Of a stretch of 64,000 nt of DNA, positions 53,587 through 63,144 are shown piece by piece (the first letter of the stretch is position 1; each line of letters opens with the position of its first letter). Below the pieces are notes generated by a model. The model was not told where the DNA came from. It saw only the letters and a program-made list of their open reading frames with translations, and ran no database searches. Location: positions 1,736,001 through 1,800,000 of the forward strand of contig JANQAK010000003.1 of assembly GCA_024707075.1 (NCBI GenBank). Direction: 5' to 3'. This DNA is from Afipia sp. GTDB taxonomy: Bacteria > Pseudomonadota > Alphaproteobacteria > Rhizobiales > Xanthobacteraceae. The position numbers were made by a program, and so were the translations under genes.

Positions 53587-54108
53587 TTACGCCTCGTTTC
53601 CGCCTTCCTGGCGGGTCGCCTCGAACAGGAACCAGGTCCGCCGTTCGGTCTCGTCGATGAAGTTCTCCAGCAGGCTGGCGGATGCGACATCCTCGGCGTC
53701 GTCACAGACCTTGTGCGCCTTGCGCATGGCCGCGGCGACCTTCTTGTTATCTTCCATCAGTTCACGCAGCATCTCGCGCGGCGGCACGAACTTCTCGTCA
53801 TTGTCCTTGAGCGTCTGGAGCTTGGCGATATGGCCGATTGAACGGACGGTGGTGCCGCCGATCTTGCGGACGCGCTCGGCCAACTGGTCGGTGGTGGCGA
53901 AAATCTGGTCGGACTGCTCGTCGAGAAGCAGGTGGTAGTCGCGGAAATGCCTGCCGCTGATATGCCAGTGGAAGTTCTTCGTTTTCAGGTAAAGCGCGAA
54001 GGCATCGGCCAGCAATGTATTGAGCGCTGTGGACACCTTGGCGACGCCGGCGGCGTCCAGATCGGTGGGGGTGTCGAGTTCCGGTTGTGCAGTCTTGGTT
54101 TTACTCAC
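53587..54108 (-). CDS. dps: Dps-family ferritin (DNA-protecting)
   Basis: The start is GTG at 54108, preceded by AGGAAGG. A 173-aa Dps: LADAFALYLKTKNFHWHISGRHFRDYHLLLDEQSDQIFATTDQLAERVRKIGGTT carries the ferroxidase-site residues (H-x10-D-x3-E) and EDVASASLLENFIDETERRTWFL completes the helical bundle. It stores iron with H2O2 as oxidant and can protect DNA. The in-frame ATG at 54168 lacks an RBS. Downstream thioesterase gene is convergent (4 bp apart). Confidence 0.92.
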   Translation of the reverse strand: MSKTKTAQPELDTPTDLDAAGVAKVSTALNTLLADAFALYLKTKNFHWHISGRHFRDYHLLLDEQSDQIFATTDQLAERVRKIGGTTVRSIGHIAKLQTLKDNDEKFVPPREMLRELMEDNKKVAAAMRKAHKVCDDAEDVASASLLENFIDETERRTWFLFEATRQEGGNEA

Positions 54109-54260
54109 GGCGAGCCTTCCTGTTAGGAGGTGGACGAGAGGCGAACGTGGACATCGTCCCTCTGACAATCTAACTCATCCTAGACCCGCCGGTTCCGCAG
54201 CGGGAACCCTCATTTTGAGGCACCCTTAAGAATATCCCGAAAGGTTCGGGTCTCAGGAGT

Positions 54261-54977
54261 GTGCCTCGTCCGGACAGGCCGATGGACGACTGGATCGACT
54301 ATTACGATTCCACGCATACGATTTATGTCAGCAAGCTGCATCGCGACGTCCATTTTCGCGTGATCGCCAATGACATACTTGCATATGTGCCATCGCCGGA
54401 CGCCGTGGTGCTCGACTATTCCTGCGGCGAGGCGCTGTTCGCGGCGCAGGTCGCCGCAGCCTGCCAAAAACTCATCCTTGCCGAACCCGCGCCCGGCGTG
54501 CGCGGACGTCTCATCGCCCGCTTCGGCCCGAACCCCAAGATCGCCGTCCGCTCGCTGGACGATCTCCAGCAATTGCTGGACGGTTCGGTCGATCTCGCGG
54601 TGATGATTTCGGTGGCGCAGTACATGACGCCGGCCGAACTCGACCGCGCCTTCGCCCTGATGCGCCGCGCGCTGAGACCCGGCGGCAAGCTGGTGGTCGG
54701 CGACATCCTGCGTCCCGAAGTCGGGGCAGCGGCGGACGTCGCGGCGCTGCTCAAACTCGCGGCCAAAAACGGCTTCCTGAGCGACGCGCTGTGGGGTCTG
54801 GCGCGCACCGCGCTGTCGGATTACTGGCAGTTGCGCCAGAGCATCGGCCTTCAGCGCTACAGCGAAGCGGACATGATCGCCAAACTCAACGCCGCTGGCT
54901 TCAAGGCATCGCTGGCCAAAACCAATGTCGGCTACAATCCCGCGCGCATGACATTTGTGGCCACGGCCGGCCATTGA
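54261..54977 (+). CDS. SAM-dependent methyltransferase
   Basis: The GTG at 54261, or the ATG at 54282 (MDDWIDYYDSTHTIYVSK), starts a protein of 231-238 aa. The class I motif is VVLDYSCGEALFAAQVAAAC, followed by LILAEPAP, DLAVMISVAQYMTPAELDRAFALMRRALRPGGKLVVGDIL. Substrate unknown. No RBS is obvious. High GC and strong fit to family suggest a core gene. Confidence 0.88.
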   Translation: MPRPDRPMDDWIDYYDSTHTIYVSKLHRDVHFRVIANDILAYVPSPDAVVLDYSCGEALFAAQVAAACQKLILAEPAPGVRGRLIARFGPNPKIAVRSLDDLQQLLDGSVDLAVMISVAQYMTPAELDRAFALMRRALRPGGKLVVGDILRPEVGAAADVAALLKLAAKNGFLSDALWGLARTALSDYWQLRQSIGLQRYSEADMIAKLNAAGFKASLAKTNVGYNPARMTFVATAGH

Positions 54978-55051
54978 GCGAAATCGCGCGGGGTTAACGT
55001 TAAAATGACGTCCCGGTAGACACCATGTATCGATACGGTAGCTTCGTACCC

Positions 55052-55127
55052 GGCCCGGTGGCGGAAGCGTCGACGCGGAAGCCCTGCAAGGCTTTTTATC
55101 CTGGTTCAAGTCCAGGCCGGGCCTCCA
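55052..55127 (+). tRNA. tRNA-Cys (GCA), unusual anticodon arm
   Basis: GGCCCGG (55052-55058) pairs with CCGGGCC (55117-55123), followed by T and an encoded CCA. The T arm is CCTGG TTCAAGT CCAGG (55100-55116). The D arm is GCG/CGC with the loop AAGCGTCGA, whose length and first five bases match the E. coli tRNA-Cys loop AAGCGGTTA but with G19 changed. The anticodon loop is best read CTGCAAG with anticodon GCA, stem AAGCC/GCTTT, which leaves a C-C mismatch and a G-T pair. A six-base loop inside AAGCC/GGCTT is the other fold. The identity is fairly sure, but full function is not. Confidence 0.7.
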
Positions 55128-55273
55128 ACCTTCGCCGCAACGCCGTTGCGGCCAATATCGCCGCAATCTGCGTAAAATTGCCGGTTGATCGCGGCCTTAA
55201 AGGCCTTTCACCGCTCTGGAATCTGGTCTAAAGACACCCCGCGCGCATGGTTACCCCCAAGCGCCGGGTTCAA

Positions 55274-55300
55274 AGGACGCGCGAACGCGCGCCCTTTTTT
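55274..55300 (+). terminator. Rho-independent terminator before carB
   Basis: GGACGCGCG and CGCGCGCCC form a GC stem with a short AA loop, followed by six T (55295-55300). It may end the tRNA transcript, or act as an attenuator before carB, whose ATG at 55329 lies 29 bp away. Confidence 0.7.
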
Positions 55301-55328
55301 ATGCCCAGTTTCCTGCCCGTGAGACTTA

Positions 55329-58300
55329 ATGCCTAAAAGAACTGACATCTCGACGATCCTCATCATCGGCGCTGGCCCCATCGTGATCGGCCAGGCCTGC
55401 GAGTTCGATTATTCCGGCACCCAGGCCGTGAAGACGCTCCGCGAAGAGGGCTACCGCATCGTCCTCGTCAACTCCAATCCGGCCACCATCATGACGGACC
55501 CGGAACTGGCGGACGCGACCTATATCGAGCCGATCACGCCGGAAATCGTCGCCAAGATCATCGAGAAGGAACGCCATGTCCGCCCCGGCGGCTTCGCGCT
55601 GCTGCCGACCATGGGCGGCCAGACCGCGCTGAACTGCGCGCTGTCGCTGCGCAAGCAGGGCACGCTGGAAAAATTCGACGTCGAGATGATCGGCGCGACC
55701 GCCGACGCCATCGACAAGGCCGAGGACCGGCAACTGTTCCGCGAGGCCATGACCAAGATCGGCCTCGAGACTCCCAAATCGCGGCTGGCGAATGCCTCGG
55801 CGCTCAAGAAGTCCTATCGCGACAAATATCTGGCCGAGAAGGAAAAGCTCACGGGCGACGCGCTCGCCGAACACGAACGGCAATGGACCCTCGGCGAGAA
55901 CGACCGCCGCAAGCGCTATCAGGAGCACGCGCTCGGCGAAGCGCTGATGGCGCTGTCCGAGATCGGCCTGCCCGCGATCATTCGTCCGTCGTTCACGATG
56001 GGCGGCACCGGCGGCGGCATCGCCTACAATCGCGAGGAATTCCTCGACATCATCGAGCGCGGTCTCGATGCCTCGCCGACCAACGAAGTTCTGATCGAAG
56101 AGTCAGTGCTCGGCTGGAAAGAATACGAGATGGAGGTTGTCCGCGACAAGAAGGACAACTGCATCATCATCTGCTCGATCGAGAACATCGATCCGATGGG
56201 CGTCCATACCGGCGACTCGATCACCGTCGCGCCGGCCCTCACCCTCACCGATAAGGAATACCAGATCATGCGCGACGCCTCGCTGGCGGTGCTGCGCGAG
56301 ATCGGCGTCGAGACCGGCGGCTCCAACGTGCAGTTCGGCGTGAACCCAGCCGATGGCCGCATGGTTGTCATCGAAATGAATCCGCGCGTGTCGCGCTCCT
56401 CGGCGCTGGCCTCAAAGGCCACCGGCTTTCCGATCGCCAAGGTCGCAGCCAAGCTCGCGGTTGGCTACACGCTGGACGAAATCGCCAACGACATTACCGG
56501 CGGTGCCACGCCGGCGTCGTTCGAGCCGACCATCGATTATGTGGTCACCAAGATTCCAAGATTTGCCTTCGAGAAATTCCCCGGCGCATCGACCACGCTG
56601 ACCACATCGATGAAGTCGGTCGGCGAAGTGATGGCGATCGGCCGCACCTTCCAGGAATCGTTGCAGAAGGCGTTGCGCGGCCTTGAGACCGGCCTGACGG
56701 GCCTCGACGAAATCGAGATCGAAGGCCTCGGCCAGAGCGACGACAAGAATGCCGTGCGCGCGGCGCTCGGCACGCCGACGCCCGACCGTCTGTTGCAGGT
56801 CGCGCAGGCGATGCGGCTCGGCTGGTCCAACGAGGAAATCTTCACCTCGTGCAAGATCGATCCGTGGTTCCTCGCCGAAATGCGCGGCATCGTCGAGATG
56901 GAATCCAAGATCAAGACCCACGGCCTGCCGGGCAACGCGCACAGCATGCGCACCCTGAAGGCGATGGGCTTCTCCGACGCGCGCCTTGCCGTGCTCGCCG
57001 GCAAGACCGAGGCTGAGGTGAAATCGCTGCGGCGGACCATGAACGTGCGCCCGGTGTTCAAGCGCATCGACACCTGCGCCGCCGAGTTCGCCTCGCCCAC
57101 CGCCTATATGTACTCGACCTACGAAGCGCCGTTCGCGGGCGTTGCCGCGGACGAAAGCGCGCCGTCGGACAAGACCAAGGTCATCATCCTCGGCGGCGGC
57201 CCAAACAGAATTGGTCAGGGCATCGAGTTCGACTATTGCTGCTGCCATGCCTGTTTCGCGCTGCATGACGCCGGCTATGAGACCATCATGGTCAACTGCA
57301 ATCCGGAAACCGTCTCGACGGACTACGACACCGCGGACCGGCTCTACTTCGAGCCGCTGACCGCCGAGGACGTGCTGGAAATCATCGACACCGAGCGCAG
57401 CAACGGTACGCTCCACGGCGTCATCGTGCAGTTCGGCGGCCAGACACCGCTGAAGCTGGCGCGCGCGCTGGAAGAAGCCAATGTGCCGATCCTAGGCACC
57501 TCGCCCGACGCCATCGATCTCGCCGAAGACCGCGACCGCTTTAAGCGCGTGCTCGACAAGCTGCGGCTGAAGCAGCCGAAGAACGGCATCGCCTATTCGG
57601 TGGAGCAGGCGCGTCTGGTCGCCGCCGATCTCGGCCTGCCGCTGGTCGTGCGCCCGTCTTATGTGCTCGGCGGCCGCGCCATGCAGATCATCCGCGAGGA
57701 GTCGCAACTCGGCGACTATCTGCTGGGCACGCTGCCGGAACTGGTGCCGGCCGACGTCAAGGCGCGCTATCCCAACGACAAGACCGGCCAGATCAACACG
57801 GTGCTCGGCAAGAACCCGCTGCTGTTCGACCGTTACCTGTCAGACGCGACCGAAATCGATGTCGATTGCCTGTGCGACGGCAAAGATACGTTCGTCGTCG
57901 GCATCATGGAGCACATCGAGGAAGCCGGCATCCATTCCGGCGACTCGGCCTGCTCGCTGCCGCCGCATTCGCTCGATCCGGCGATGATCGCCGAACTCGA
58001 ACGCCAGACCCGCGAGCTTGCGCTCGGCCTCGACGTGGTCGGCCTGATGAACGTGCAATACGCCATCAAGGACGGCGACATCTACGTGCTCGAAGTCAAT
58101 CCGCGCGCGTCGCGCACCGTGCCGTTCGTCGCCAAGGTGGTCGGCATTCCTGTCGCGAAAATCGCCGCGCGCATCATGGCCGGCGAGAAACTCGCCGACT
58201 TCAAGCTGAAGCCGCGCAAGCTCGGCCATGTCGGCGTCAAGGAATCGGTGTTTCCGTTCGCGCGTTTCCCCGGCGTCGATACCGTGCTCGGCCCGGAGAT

Positions 58301-58793
58301 GAAATCGACCGGTGAAGTCATGGGCATCGACCGCTCGTTTGCAGTCGCCTTCGCCAAGAGCCAGCTTGGCGGCGGCACGCGCGTGCCGCGCAAGGGAACG
58401 GTATTCGTCTCGGTCCGCGAGATCGACAAGGCGCGCATTCTCGACGCCGTGAAGCAACTGTCCTCGCTCGGCTTCAAGGTGATCGCCACCTCGGGAACGC
58501 AGCGCTTCCTGGTGGAAAGCGGCGTTCCCGCCGAAAAGATCAACAAGGTGCTGGAAGGCCGGCCGCATATCGTGGACGCCATTACCAATGGCGAGGTGCA
58601 ACTGGTTTTCAATACCACCGAGGGGCCGCAGGCGCTGGCCGACAGCCGTTCATTGCGGCGTGCTGCCCTCTTGCATAAAGTGCCATATTACACCACTCTT
58701 TCGGGTGCGCTGGCAGCCGCACAGGGCATCCGGGCCTATCTGGGCGGGGATCTCGAGGTTCGGACCCTGCAAGGTTACTTCTCCGATCTCTGA
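55329..58793 (+). CDS. carB: Carbamoyl-phosphate synthase, large subunit
   Basis: A 1154-aa CarB, slightly longer than most (about 1073-1110) because of an insertion in the first half ([38 protein letters not shown]). It has two ATP-grasp halves: [22 protein letters not shown] ... [18 protein letters not shown], and [22 protein letters not shown] ... [16 protein letters not shown]. The C-terminal MGS allosteric domain is [39 protein letters not shown]. It forms carbamoyl phosphate from bicarbonate, ATP and CarA-derived ammonia. The promoter lies after the terminator hairpin at 55274-55300. Confidence 0.98.
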   Translation: MPKRTDISTILIIGAGPIVIGQACEFDYSGTQAVKTLREEGYRIVLVNSNPATIMTDPELADATYIEPITPEIVAKIIEKERHVRPGGFALLPTMGGQTALNCALSLRKQGTLEKFDVEMIGATADAIDKAEDRQLFREAMTKIGLETPKSRLANASALKKSYRDKYLAEKEKLTGDALAEHERQWTLGENDRRKRYQEHALGEALMALSEIGLPAIIRPSFTMGGTGGGIAYNREEFLDIIERGLDASPTNEVLIEESVLGWKEYEMEVVRDKKDNCIIICSIENIDPMGVHTGDSITVAPALTLTDKEYQIMRDASLAVLREIGVETGGSNVQFGVNPADGRMVVIEMNPRVSRSSALASKATGFPIAKVAAKLAVGYTLDEIANDITGGATPASFEPTIDYVVTKIPRFAFEKFPGASTTLTTSMKSVGEVMAIGRTFQESLQKALRGLETGLTGLDEIEIEGLGQSDDKNAVRAALGTPTPDRLLQVAQAMRLGWSNEEIFTSCKIDPWFLAEMRGIVEMESKIKTHGLPGNAHSMRTLKAMGFSDARLAVLAGKTEAEVKSLRRTMNVRPVFKRIDTCAAEFASPTAYMYSTYEAPFAGVAADESAPSDKTKVIILGGGPNRIGQGIEFDYCCCHACFALHDAGYETIMVNCNPETVSTDYDTADRLYFEPLTAEDVLEIIDTERSNGTLHGVIVQFGGQTPLKLARALEEANVPILGTSPDAIDLAEDRDRFKRVLDKLRLKQPKNGIAYSVEQARLVAADLGLPLVVRPSYVLGGRAMQIIREESQLGDYLLGTLPELVPADVKARYPNDKTGQINTVLGKNPLLFDRYLSDATEIDVDCLCDGKDTFVVGIMEHIEEAGIHSGDSACSLPPHSLDPAMIAELERQTRELALGLDVVGLMNVQYAIKDGDIYVLEVNPRASRTVPFVAKVVGIPVAKIAARIMAGEKLADFKLKPRKLGHVGVKESVFPFARFPGVDTVLGPEMKSTGEVMGIDRSFAVAFAKSQLGGGTRVPRKGTVFVSVREIDKARILDAVKQLSSLGFKVIATSGTQRFLVESGVPAEKINKVLEGRPHIVDAITNGEVQLVFNTTEGPQALADSRSLRRAALLHKVPYYTTLSGALAAAQGIRAYLGGDLEVRTLQGYFSDL

Positions 58794-58975
58794 ATTTGTT
58801 TGGCCGGCCTCCGCGGCTGGCGTGATATAAGTCGGGAACCAGCGGCAGGAACTGCCCGGCCGCAACGATGTTCTCTTTTGTTCCCCTGCGGCCGCCGGAC
58901 GCCAACGGGATCACATCAAAATGTTTCGTGCCCGCGGCACATGTTCGCCGCACGAAATTCAAGGACGACGACGAA

Positions 58976-59452
58976 ATGGTTGAAAAGGTACCCATGACCC
59001 AGGGGGGATACGCCGCCCTGGAAGTCGAATTGAAGCAACGCCAGTCGGTGGATCGCCCGCGCATCGTCGAGCAGATCGCCGAAGCGCGCGCGCATGGCGA
59101 CCTGTCGGAAAATGCCGAGTACCATGCCGCGAAGGAAGCTCAGTCGCATAACGAGGGCCGCATCGCGGAACTCGAGGACAAGCTCGCGCGCGCCGACATC
59201 ATCGACGTCTCGAAACTGTCCGGCGACACCATCATGTTCGGCGCGACCGTTACCCTGATCGACGAAGACACCGAGAAGAAAGCGGTCTGGCAGATCGTCG
59301 GCGAGCCCGAGGCCGATGCCAAGAAGGGCCGCATCTCGATCACCTCGCCGCTCGCGCGCGCGCTGATCGGCAAGAAGAAAGGCACGTCGGTCGAAGTCGT
59401 CGCACCCGGTGGCGCCAAGGCTTACGAGATCACCAAGGTGGACTGGAAATAA
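58976..59452 (+). CDS. greA: Transcription elongation factor GreA
   Basis: From ATG 58976 ([20 protein letters not shown]) the protein has 158 aa. The coiled-coil head carries [20 protein letters not shown], the acidic tip motif that stimulates cleavage of backtracked RNA, and the C-terminal FKBP-like domain is [34 protein letters not shown]. It rescues stalled RNA polymerase. An alternative ATG at 58994 (MTQGG) is the usual E. coli-like start, so either start is possible. Confidence 0.97.
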   Translation: MVEKVPMTQGGYAALEVELKQRQSVDRPRIVEQIAEARAHGDLSENAEYHAAKEAQSHNEGRIAELEDKLARADIIDVSKLSGDTIMFGATVTLIDEDTEKKAVWQIVGEPEADAKKGRISITSPLARALIGKKKGTSVEVVAPGGAKAYEITKVDWK

Positions 59453-59483
59453 GCGTTCTTCGGTCCACGATTGCGTCTGAGCG

Positions 59484-59509
59484 AAATGGCCGGGACATCC
59501 CGGCCATTT
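59484..59509 (+). terminator. Terminator after greA
   Basis: AAATGGCCGGGA and TCCCGGCCATTT form a 12-bp stem with a two-base CA loop and partial T content after it. It ends the greA transcript. Confidence 0.8.
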
Positions 59510-59547
59510 GCTTTATGATCGGCAGACTTCGGCATGGATTTTGAGCG

Positions 59548-59829
59548 ATGCGGATATTCCATCTCATCCTGACGATCATGGCGATATGGATAAGCGCCAC
59601 CCTCGCGCGCGCCGCCGAGATCGAGATTCCGCCGCCGCTTAAACCAAAAGAACTATCGGTTCACGTCAACCAGCCGAACTGCTCGCGCTGGACCGATGAC
59701 TGCGTGAACTGCACGCGCGGAGCAGACGGCACGGCGCCGGTATGTTCGAACATCGGCTTCGCCTGCCAGCCGAAGGCGATCCGCTGCATCACGACAGACA
59801 TTCCGCAGGGCGAACCGCAGAAGAAGTAG
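59548..59829 (+). CDS. Exported cysteine-rich small protein
   Basis: A 93-aa protein. The first 23 residues form a signal peptide (MRIFHLILTIMAIWISATLARAA), and the mature part has six cysteines (NCSRWTDDCVNCTRG, PVCSNIGFAC, IRC). This suggests a disulfide-stabilised periplasmic protein. No family is recognised. Codon use fits the host and the terminator of greA separates it from upstream. Confidence 0.65.
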   Translation: MRIFHLILTIMAIWISATLARAAEIEIPPPLKPKELSVHVNQPNCSRWTDDCVNCTRGADGTAPVCSNIGFACQPKAIRCITTDIPQGEPQKK

Positions 59830-59993
59830 CCGGGCCGGTATCACACCGGAAACCAGGGCACACCCGTAACACTGTCTCTCTCGAATTATTCCAGCCCGCC
59901 CACGAAATCGTCATCGGTTCCGGGACGCGGCGCGCTTTCGATTCCGTGTTCGGCGCGATAACAAAGTGCGTGGAATCAAACAGGGGGTTATCC

Positions 59994-60398
59994 ATGCAAT
60001 TCGAATTTCTTGCGCCATACCGGCCGCAGCTTCTCAGCGTGCTGCGCATCATCACCGGCTTGCTGCTGTTTCAGTACGGCGTCGCCAAACTCTTCAAGTT
60101 TCCGGTGCTGCCGTATTTCGCCAACATCCCGCCGCTGATCGTGGCCGCCGGCACCATCGAACTTGTTCTCGGCGCGCTGCTGATCGTCGGCCTGTTAACG
60201 CGCCTCTCCGCCTTCATTCTCTCCGGCGAAATGGCCTTCGCCTATTTCATGGGTCATATGTTCAAGACCGGCGAACCGGTCTGGCATCCGCTGAACAACG
60301 GCGGCACTGCGGCGATCCTGTTCTGCTTCACATGCCTTTATCTGGCGAGCGCCGGCGCGGGCCCGTGGAGCATCGACGCGTCGCGCGGCAAGTCCTGA
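59994..60398 (+). CDS. DoxX-family membrane protein
   Basis: A 134-aa protein with four hydrophobic segments (LSVLRIITGLLLFQYGVAKLF; LIVAAGTIELVLGALLIVGLLTRLSAFIL; GEMAFAYFMGHMF; GGTAAILFCFTCLYLA) matching DoxX/SURF4-like proteins. Such proteins support thiol or quinone redox chemistry in the membrane. Here the partner is unknown. GGGGTTATCC precedes the ATG at 59994 as a weak RBS. Confidence 0.9.
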   Translation: MQFEFLAPYRPQLLSVLRIITGLLLFQYGVAKLFKFPVLPYFANIPPLIVAAGTIELVLGALLIVGLLTRLSAFILSGEMAFAYFMGHMFKTGEPVWHPLNNGGTAAILFCFTCLYLASAGAGPWSIDASRGKS

Positions 60399-60468
60399 TC
60401 TATCAGGCCTGATCTTCGCTTTGTCACCGGCGTGATCTTTTCCGAAAACCGGTTCCTGCTTTTCGGGA

Positions 60469-61227
60469 TCACGCCCTGAGAAAGAATACGATCGTCAAAC
60501 CCGCGCCGACGGCCACCACCGCGGCGCGGATTATTTTTTCCGGCACGATGCGCGCGAAGCCGACGCCATAGTATCCGCCCAGCGACGACGCTACGATCGT
60601 CACCAGCGCCTGCGGCCAGTGCACCAGACCGCCGGCGATCAAGAGCGCCGCCGAGACCACCTGGATCAGGAACGCGACGAGGATCTTGGTGGAATTCGCC
60701 TTGTGAAAGTCGCCGCTGGCGATGATCGACAACGCCGCCAGCATCATGATGCCGATGCCGGCCCCGAAGAATCCACCATAGATCGCCACGATCATCATCA
60801 CCGCGTAAGCGACCACCGTCGCAACCGTGTGCTGACCCTGCGACCAGCGCGCCACGAACAGGCGGATCTGCCTGCTGAACGCGAACATCAGCGTCGCGAC
60901 CAGCAGCAGCCACGGCACCAGCGGACGGAAACCGCCGTCGCCGAGCCATATCAGCAGCAACGCACCGACGCCGCCGCCGATCAGTCCGATAATCGCGAAC
61001 GGAATCATCTCGCGGAAATGCGCGCGCACCTCGGAGCGATAGGCCGCGACGCTGGCGAGATTGGCGGGCGTGAGCGCAACCGCGCTGGTGGCGTTGGCGT
61101 CGAGCGTCGGCAAACCGCTGACGACGAGCGCCGCGAAAGTGACGAACGTGCCGCCGCCGGCAATGGCATTCATCGTGCCCGCGGCGAATCCCGCCACCGC
61201 CAGCACGACGATCTGGAACAGAGTCAA
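60469..61227 (-). CDS. TauE/SafE-family sulfite exporter-like permease
   Basis: A 252-aa protein with about eight hydrophobic segments. The N-terminal repeat FAAGTMNAIAGGGTFVTFAALVVSGLPTLDANATSAVALTPANLASVAAYR and the second repeat IYGGFFGAGIGIMMLAALSIIASGDFHKANSTKILVAFLIQ are diagnostic of TauE/SafE. It exports sulfite or organosulfonates in known cases. No sulfonate genes surround it. Inner membrane. Confidence 0.9.
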   Translation of the reverse strand: MTLFQIVVLAVAGFAAGTMNAIAGGGTFVTFAALVVSGLPTLDANATSAVALTPANLASVAAYRSEVRAHFREMIPFAIIGLIGGGVGALLLIWLGDGGFRPLVPWLLLVATLMFAFSRQIRLFVARWSQGQHTVATVVAYAVMMIVAIYGGFFGAGIGIMMLAALSIIASGDFHKANSTKILVAFLIQVVSAALLIAGGLVHWPQALVTIVASSLGGYYGVGFARIVPEKIIRAAVVAVGAGLTIVFFLRA

Positions 61228-61424
61228 ACGTCAGCCCCCTTCACGCGATTGGGCGCGAGGGAAGCGCCCGGCAGCGCTGCTTCTAGCTCATCGGACCATG
61301 AAGGAGAATGGCGCCCGTCGAAGGGAGGCCATGTGGGAATGCGGCTTTGGTCCAGTCATTCCGGCAGTCAACTGCGGGACCGATCGGCAATCAGCGCGCA
61401 ATGTCCCATCAAGGAAACAAACGT

Positions 61425-61907
61425 TCAGCCGTGCGGGACTTTCAGCTCAAGCGGCACGTCCGGCGCGTTCTTGGAATTGTGCAGCACCAGCGAGGTCCGC
61501 ACGTTGCGGACATGAGGCGCGGCGGTGAGATGCGAGACGAAATTCTGGAAGGTCGCCATATCCGGCGCGACGCATTTGAGAATGAAGTCGACGTCGCCCG
61601 ACAGCATCCAGCATTCGCGCACCAGCGGCTCCTTGCGAACGAAGTCCTCAAAGGCACGCAGATCGGCGTCGGCCTGGCTCGACAGATGCACCGAGGCGAA
61701 CACGGTGACGTCGAAGCCGAGCGACGGCGGATCGAGCAAACCGCGGTAGCCGCGGATATAACCCTCCTCCTCCAGCGTCCGGACCCGGCGCAGGCAAGGC
61801 GGCGGCGAAATGCCGACCCGCTTGGCCAGTTCGACATTGGTGATCCGGCCGTCGGCCTGAATTTCACTGAGGATTTTCAGATCGATTTCGTCGAGGCTCT
61901 TTGACAC
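61425..61907 (-). CDS. Lrp/AsnC-family regulator
   Basis: A 160-aa protein that starts with the GTG at 61907 (VSKSLDEIDLKILSEIQADGRITNVELAKRVGISPPPCLRRVRTLEEEGYIRGY), an AsnC helix-turn-helix. The C-terminal RAM domain is VTVFASVHLSSQADADLRAFEDFVRKEPLVRECWMLSGDVDFILKCVAPDMATFQNFVSHL. It is an amino-acid-responsive regulator and may act on the divergent trxB promoter in the 269-bp gap. A longer frame extends to 62057 but without homology. Confidence 0.93.
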   Translation of the reverse strand: MSKSLDEIDLKILSEIQADGRITNVELAKRVGISPPPCLRRVRTLEEEGYIRGYRGLLDPPSLGFDVTVFASVHLSSQADADLRAFEDFVRKEPLVRECWMLSGDVDFILKCVAPDMATFQNFVSHLTAAPHVRNVRTSLVLHNSKNAPDVPLELKVPHG

Positions 61908-62176
61908 AGGTATCTCGGTTCCAGGCGGCCGGGCGTTTCCGGCCGATTCCGACACAGTTCTAACCAGCCACCGCGCTCCGCGCAATTTTATTTCGTCATT
62001 GCGGCAGGTCATGCGGAGCTGGGGAAAATTGCAGGATATGGGTTGCATATCTTGCATGGCTCGCAGGAAAGCCTACATTCGGAACTGGTACTTTCGACGC
62101 CGCAGCGATGCCTTTGCGGGCATTTCCCGCCTCTTCGCTGGCCAATCCATGCAACAAAGCTATTGAGGGTCGCGTT

Positions 62177-63142
62177 ATGGCCGCTCCCATTCATGCCAAG
62201 GTCGTCATCATCGGGTCAGGGCCTGCGGGCTACACTGCCGCCATCTACGCCGCGCGCGCGATGCTGGAGCCTGTGCTGATCCAGGGTATCCAGCCCGGCG
62301 GCCAGCTCACCATCACCACTGACGTCGAGAACTATCCGGGCTTTGCCGACGTCATCCAGGGCCCCTGGCTGATGGAGCAGATGGAGAAGCAGGCGGCGCA
62401 TGTCGGCACCAGGATCGTCACCGATCACGTCAACAAGCTCGAACTGAGCCAGCGCCCGTTCCGCATCACCACCGACAGCGGCGACGTGTATCTGGCCGAC
62501 GCCGTGATCCTGTCCACCGGCGCGCAGGCGCGCTGGCTCGGCATTCCCTCGGAAGAGAAATTCAAGGGCTTCGGCGTCTCGGCCTGCGCCACCTGCGACG
62601 GCTTCTTCTATCGCAACAAGGATGTCTTCGTGATTGGCGGCGGCAACACCGCCGTCGAGGAAGCGCTGTTCCTGACCAACTTCGCCTCCAGCGTCACGCT
62701 GGTCCACCGCCGCGACAGTCTGCGCGCCGAGCGCATCTTGCAGGACCGGCTGTTCAAACATCCCAAGATCAAGGTGATCTGGGACAGCGAGATCGACGAA
62801 ATCCGCGGCTCTGAAAATCCCGCGAAGGTCACCCATGTGCGCCTGAAGAATCTCAAGAGCGGCGCCGTGACCGAGCATCCGACCGACGGCGTGTTCATCG
62901 CCATCGGCCATGCCCCGGCGACCGAACTCGTTACCGGCCAGTTGAAACTGAAACCCTCCGGCTATGTCGAGATCGCGCCGCATTCCACCGCGACCTCGGT
63001 GCCAGGCGTATTCGCCGCGGGCGACGTCGCCGATGAAACCTATCGCCAGGCCGTCACGGCGGCCGGCCTTGGATGTATGGCGGCACTTGAAGCGGAACGT
63101 TTCCTGGCTCACAGCGCCACAGAACGCGCAGCGGCGGAGTAA
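62177..63142 (+). CDS. trxB: Thioredoxin-disulfide reductase
   Basis: A 321-aa FAD/NADPH enzyme from the ATG at 62177. The FAD loop is VVIIGSGPAGYTAAIYAARA, the redox pair is C137-A-T-C140 in SACATCDGFFYRNKDVFVIGGGNTAVEEALFL (which also gives the NADPH loop), and the C-terminal FAD motif is FAAGDVADETYRQAVTAAGLGCMAALEAERFL. It reduces thioredoxin, and could supply electrons to the LMW-PTP arsenate reductase and MsrA/B in this window. The upstream gap (61908-62176) has the divergent regulator's start. Confidence 0.97.
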   Translation: MAAPIHAKVVIIGSGPAGYTAAIYAARAMLEPVLIQGIQPGGQLTITTDVENYPGFADVIQGPWLMEQMEKQAAHVGTRIVTDHVNKLELSQRPFRITTDSGDVYLADAVILSTGAQARWLGIPSEEKFKGFGVSACATCDGFFYRNKDVFVIGGGNTAVEEALFLTNFASSVTLVHRRDSLRAERILQDRLFKHPKIKVIWDSEIDEIRGSENPAKVTHVRLKNLKSGAVTEHPTDGVFIAIGHAPATELVTGQLKLKPSGYVEIAPHSTATSVPGVFAAGDVADETYRQAVTAAGLGCMAALEAERFLAHSATERAAAE

Positions 63143-63144
63143 CC

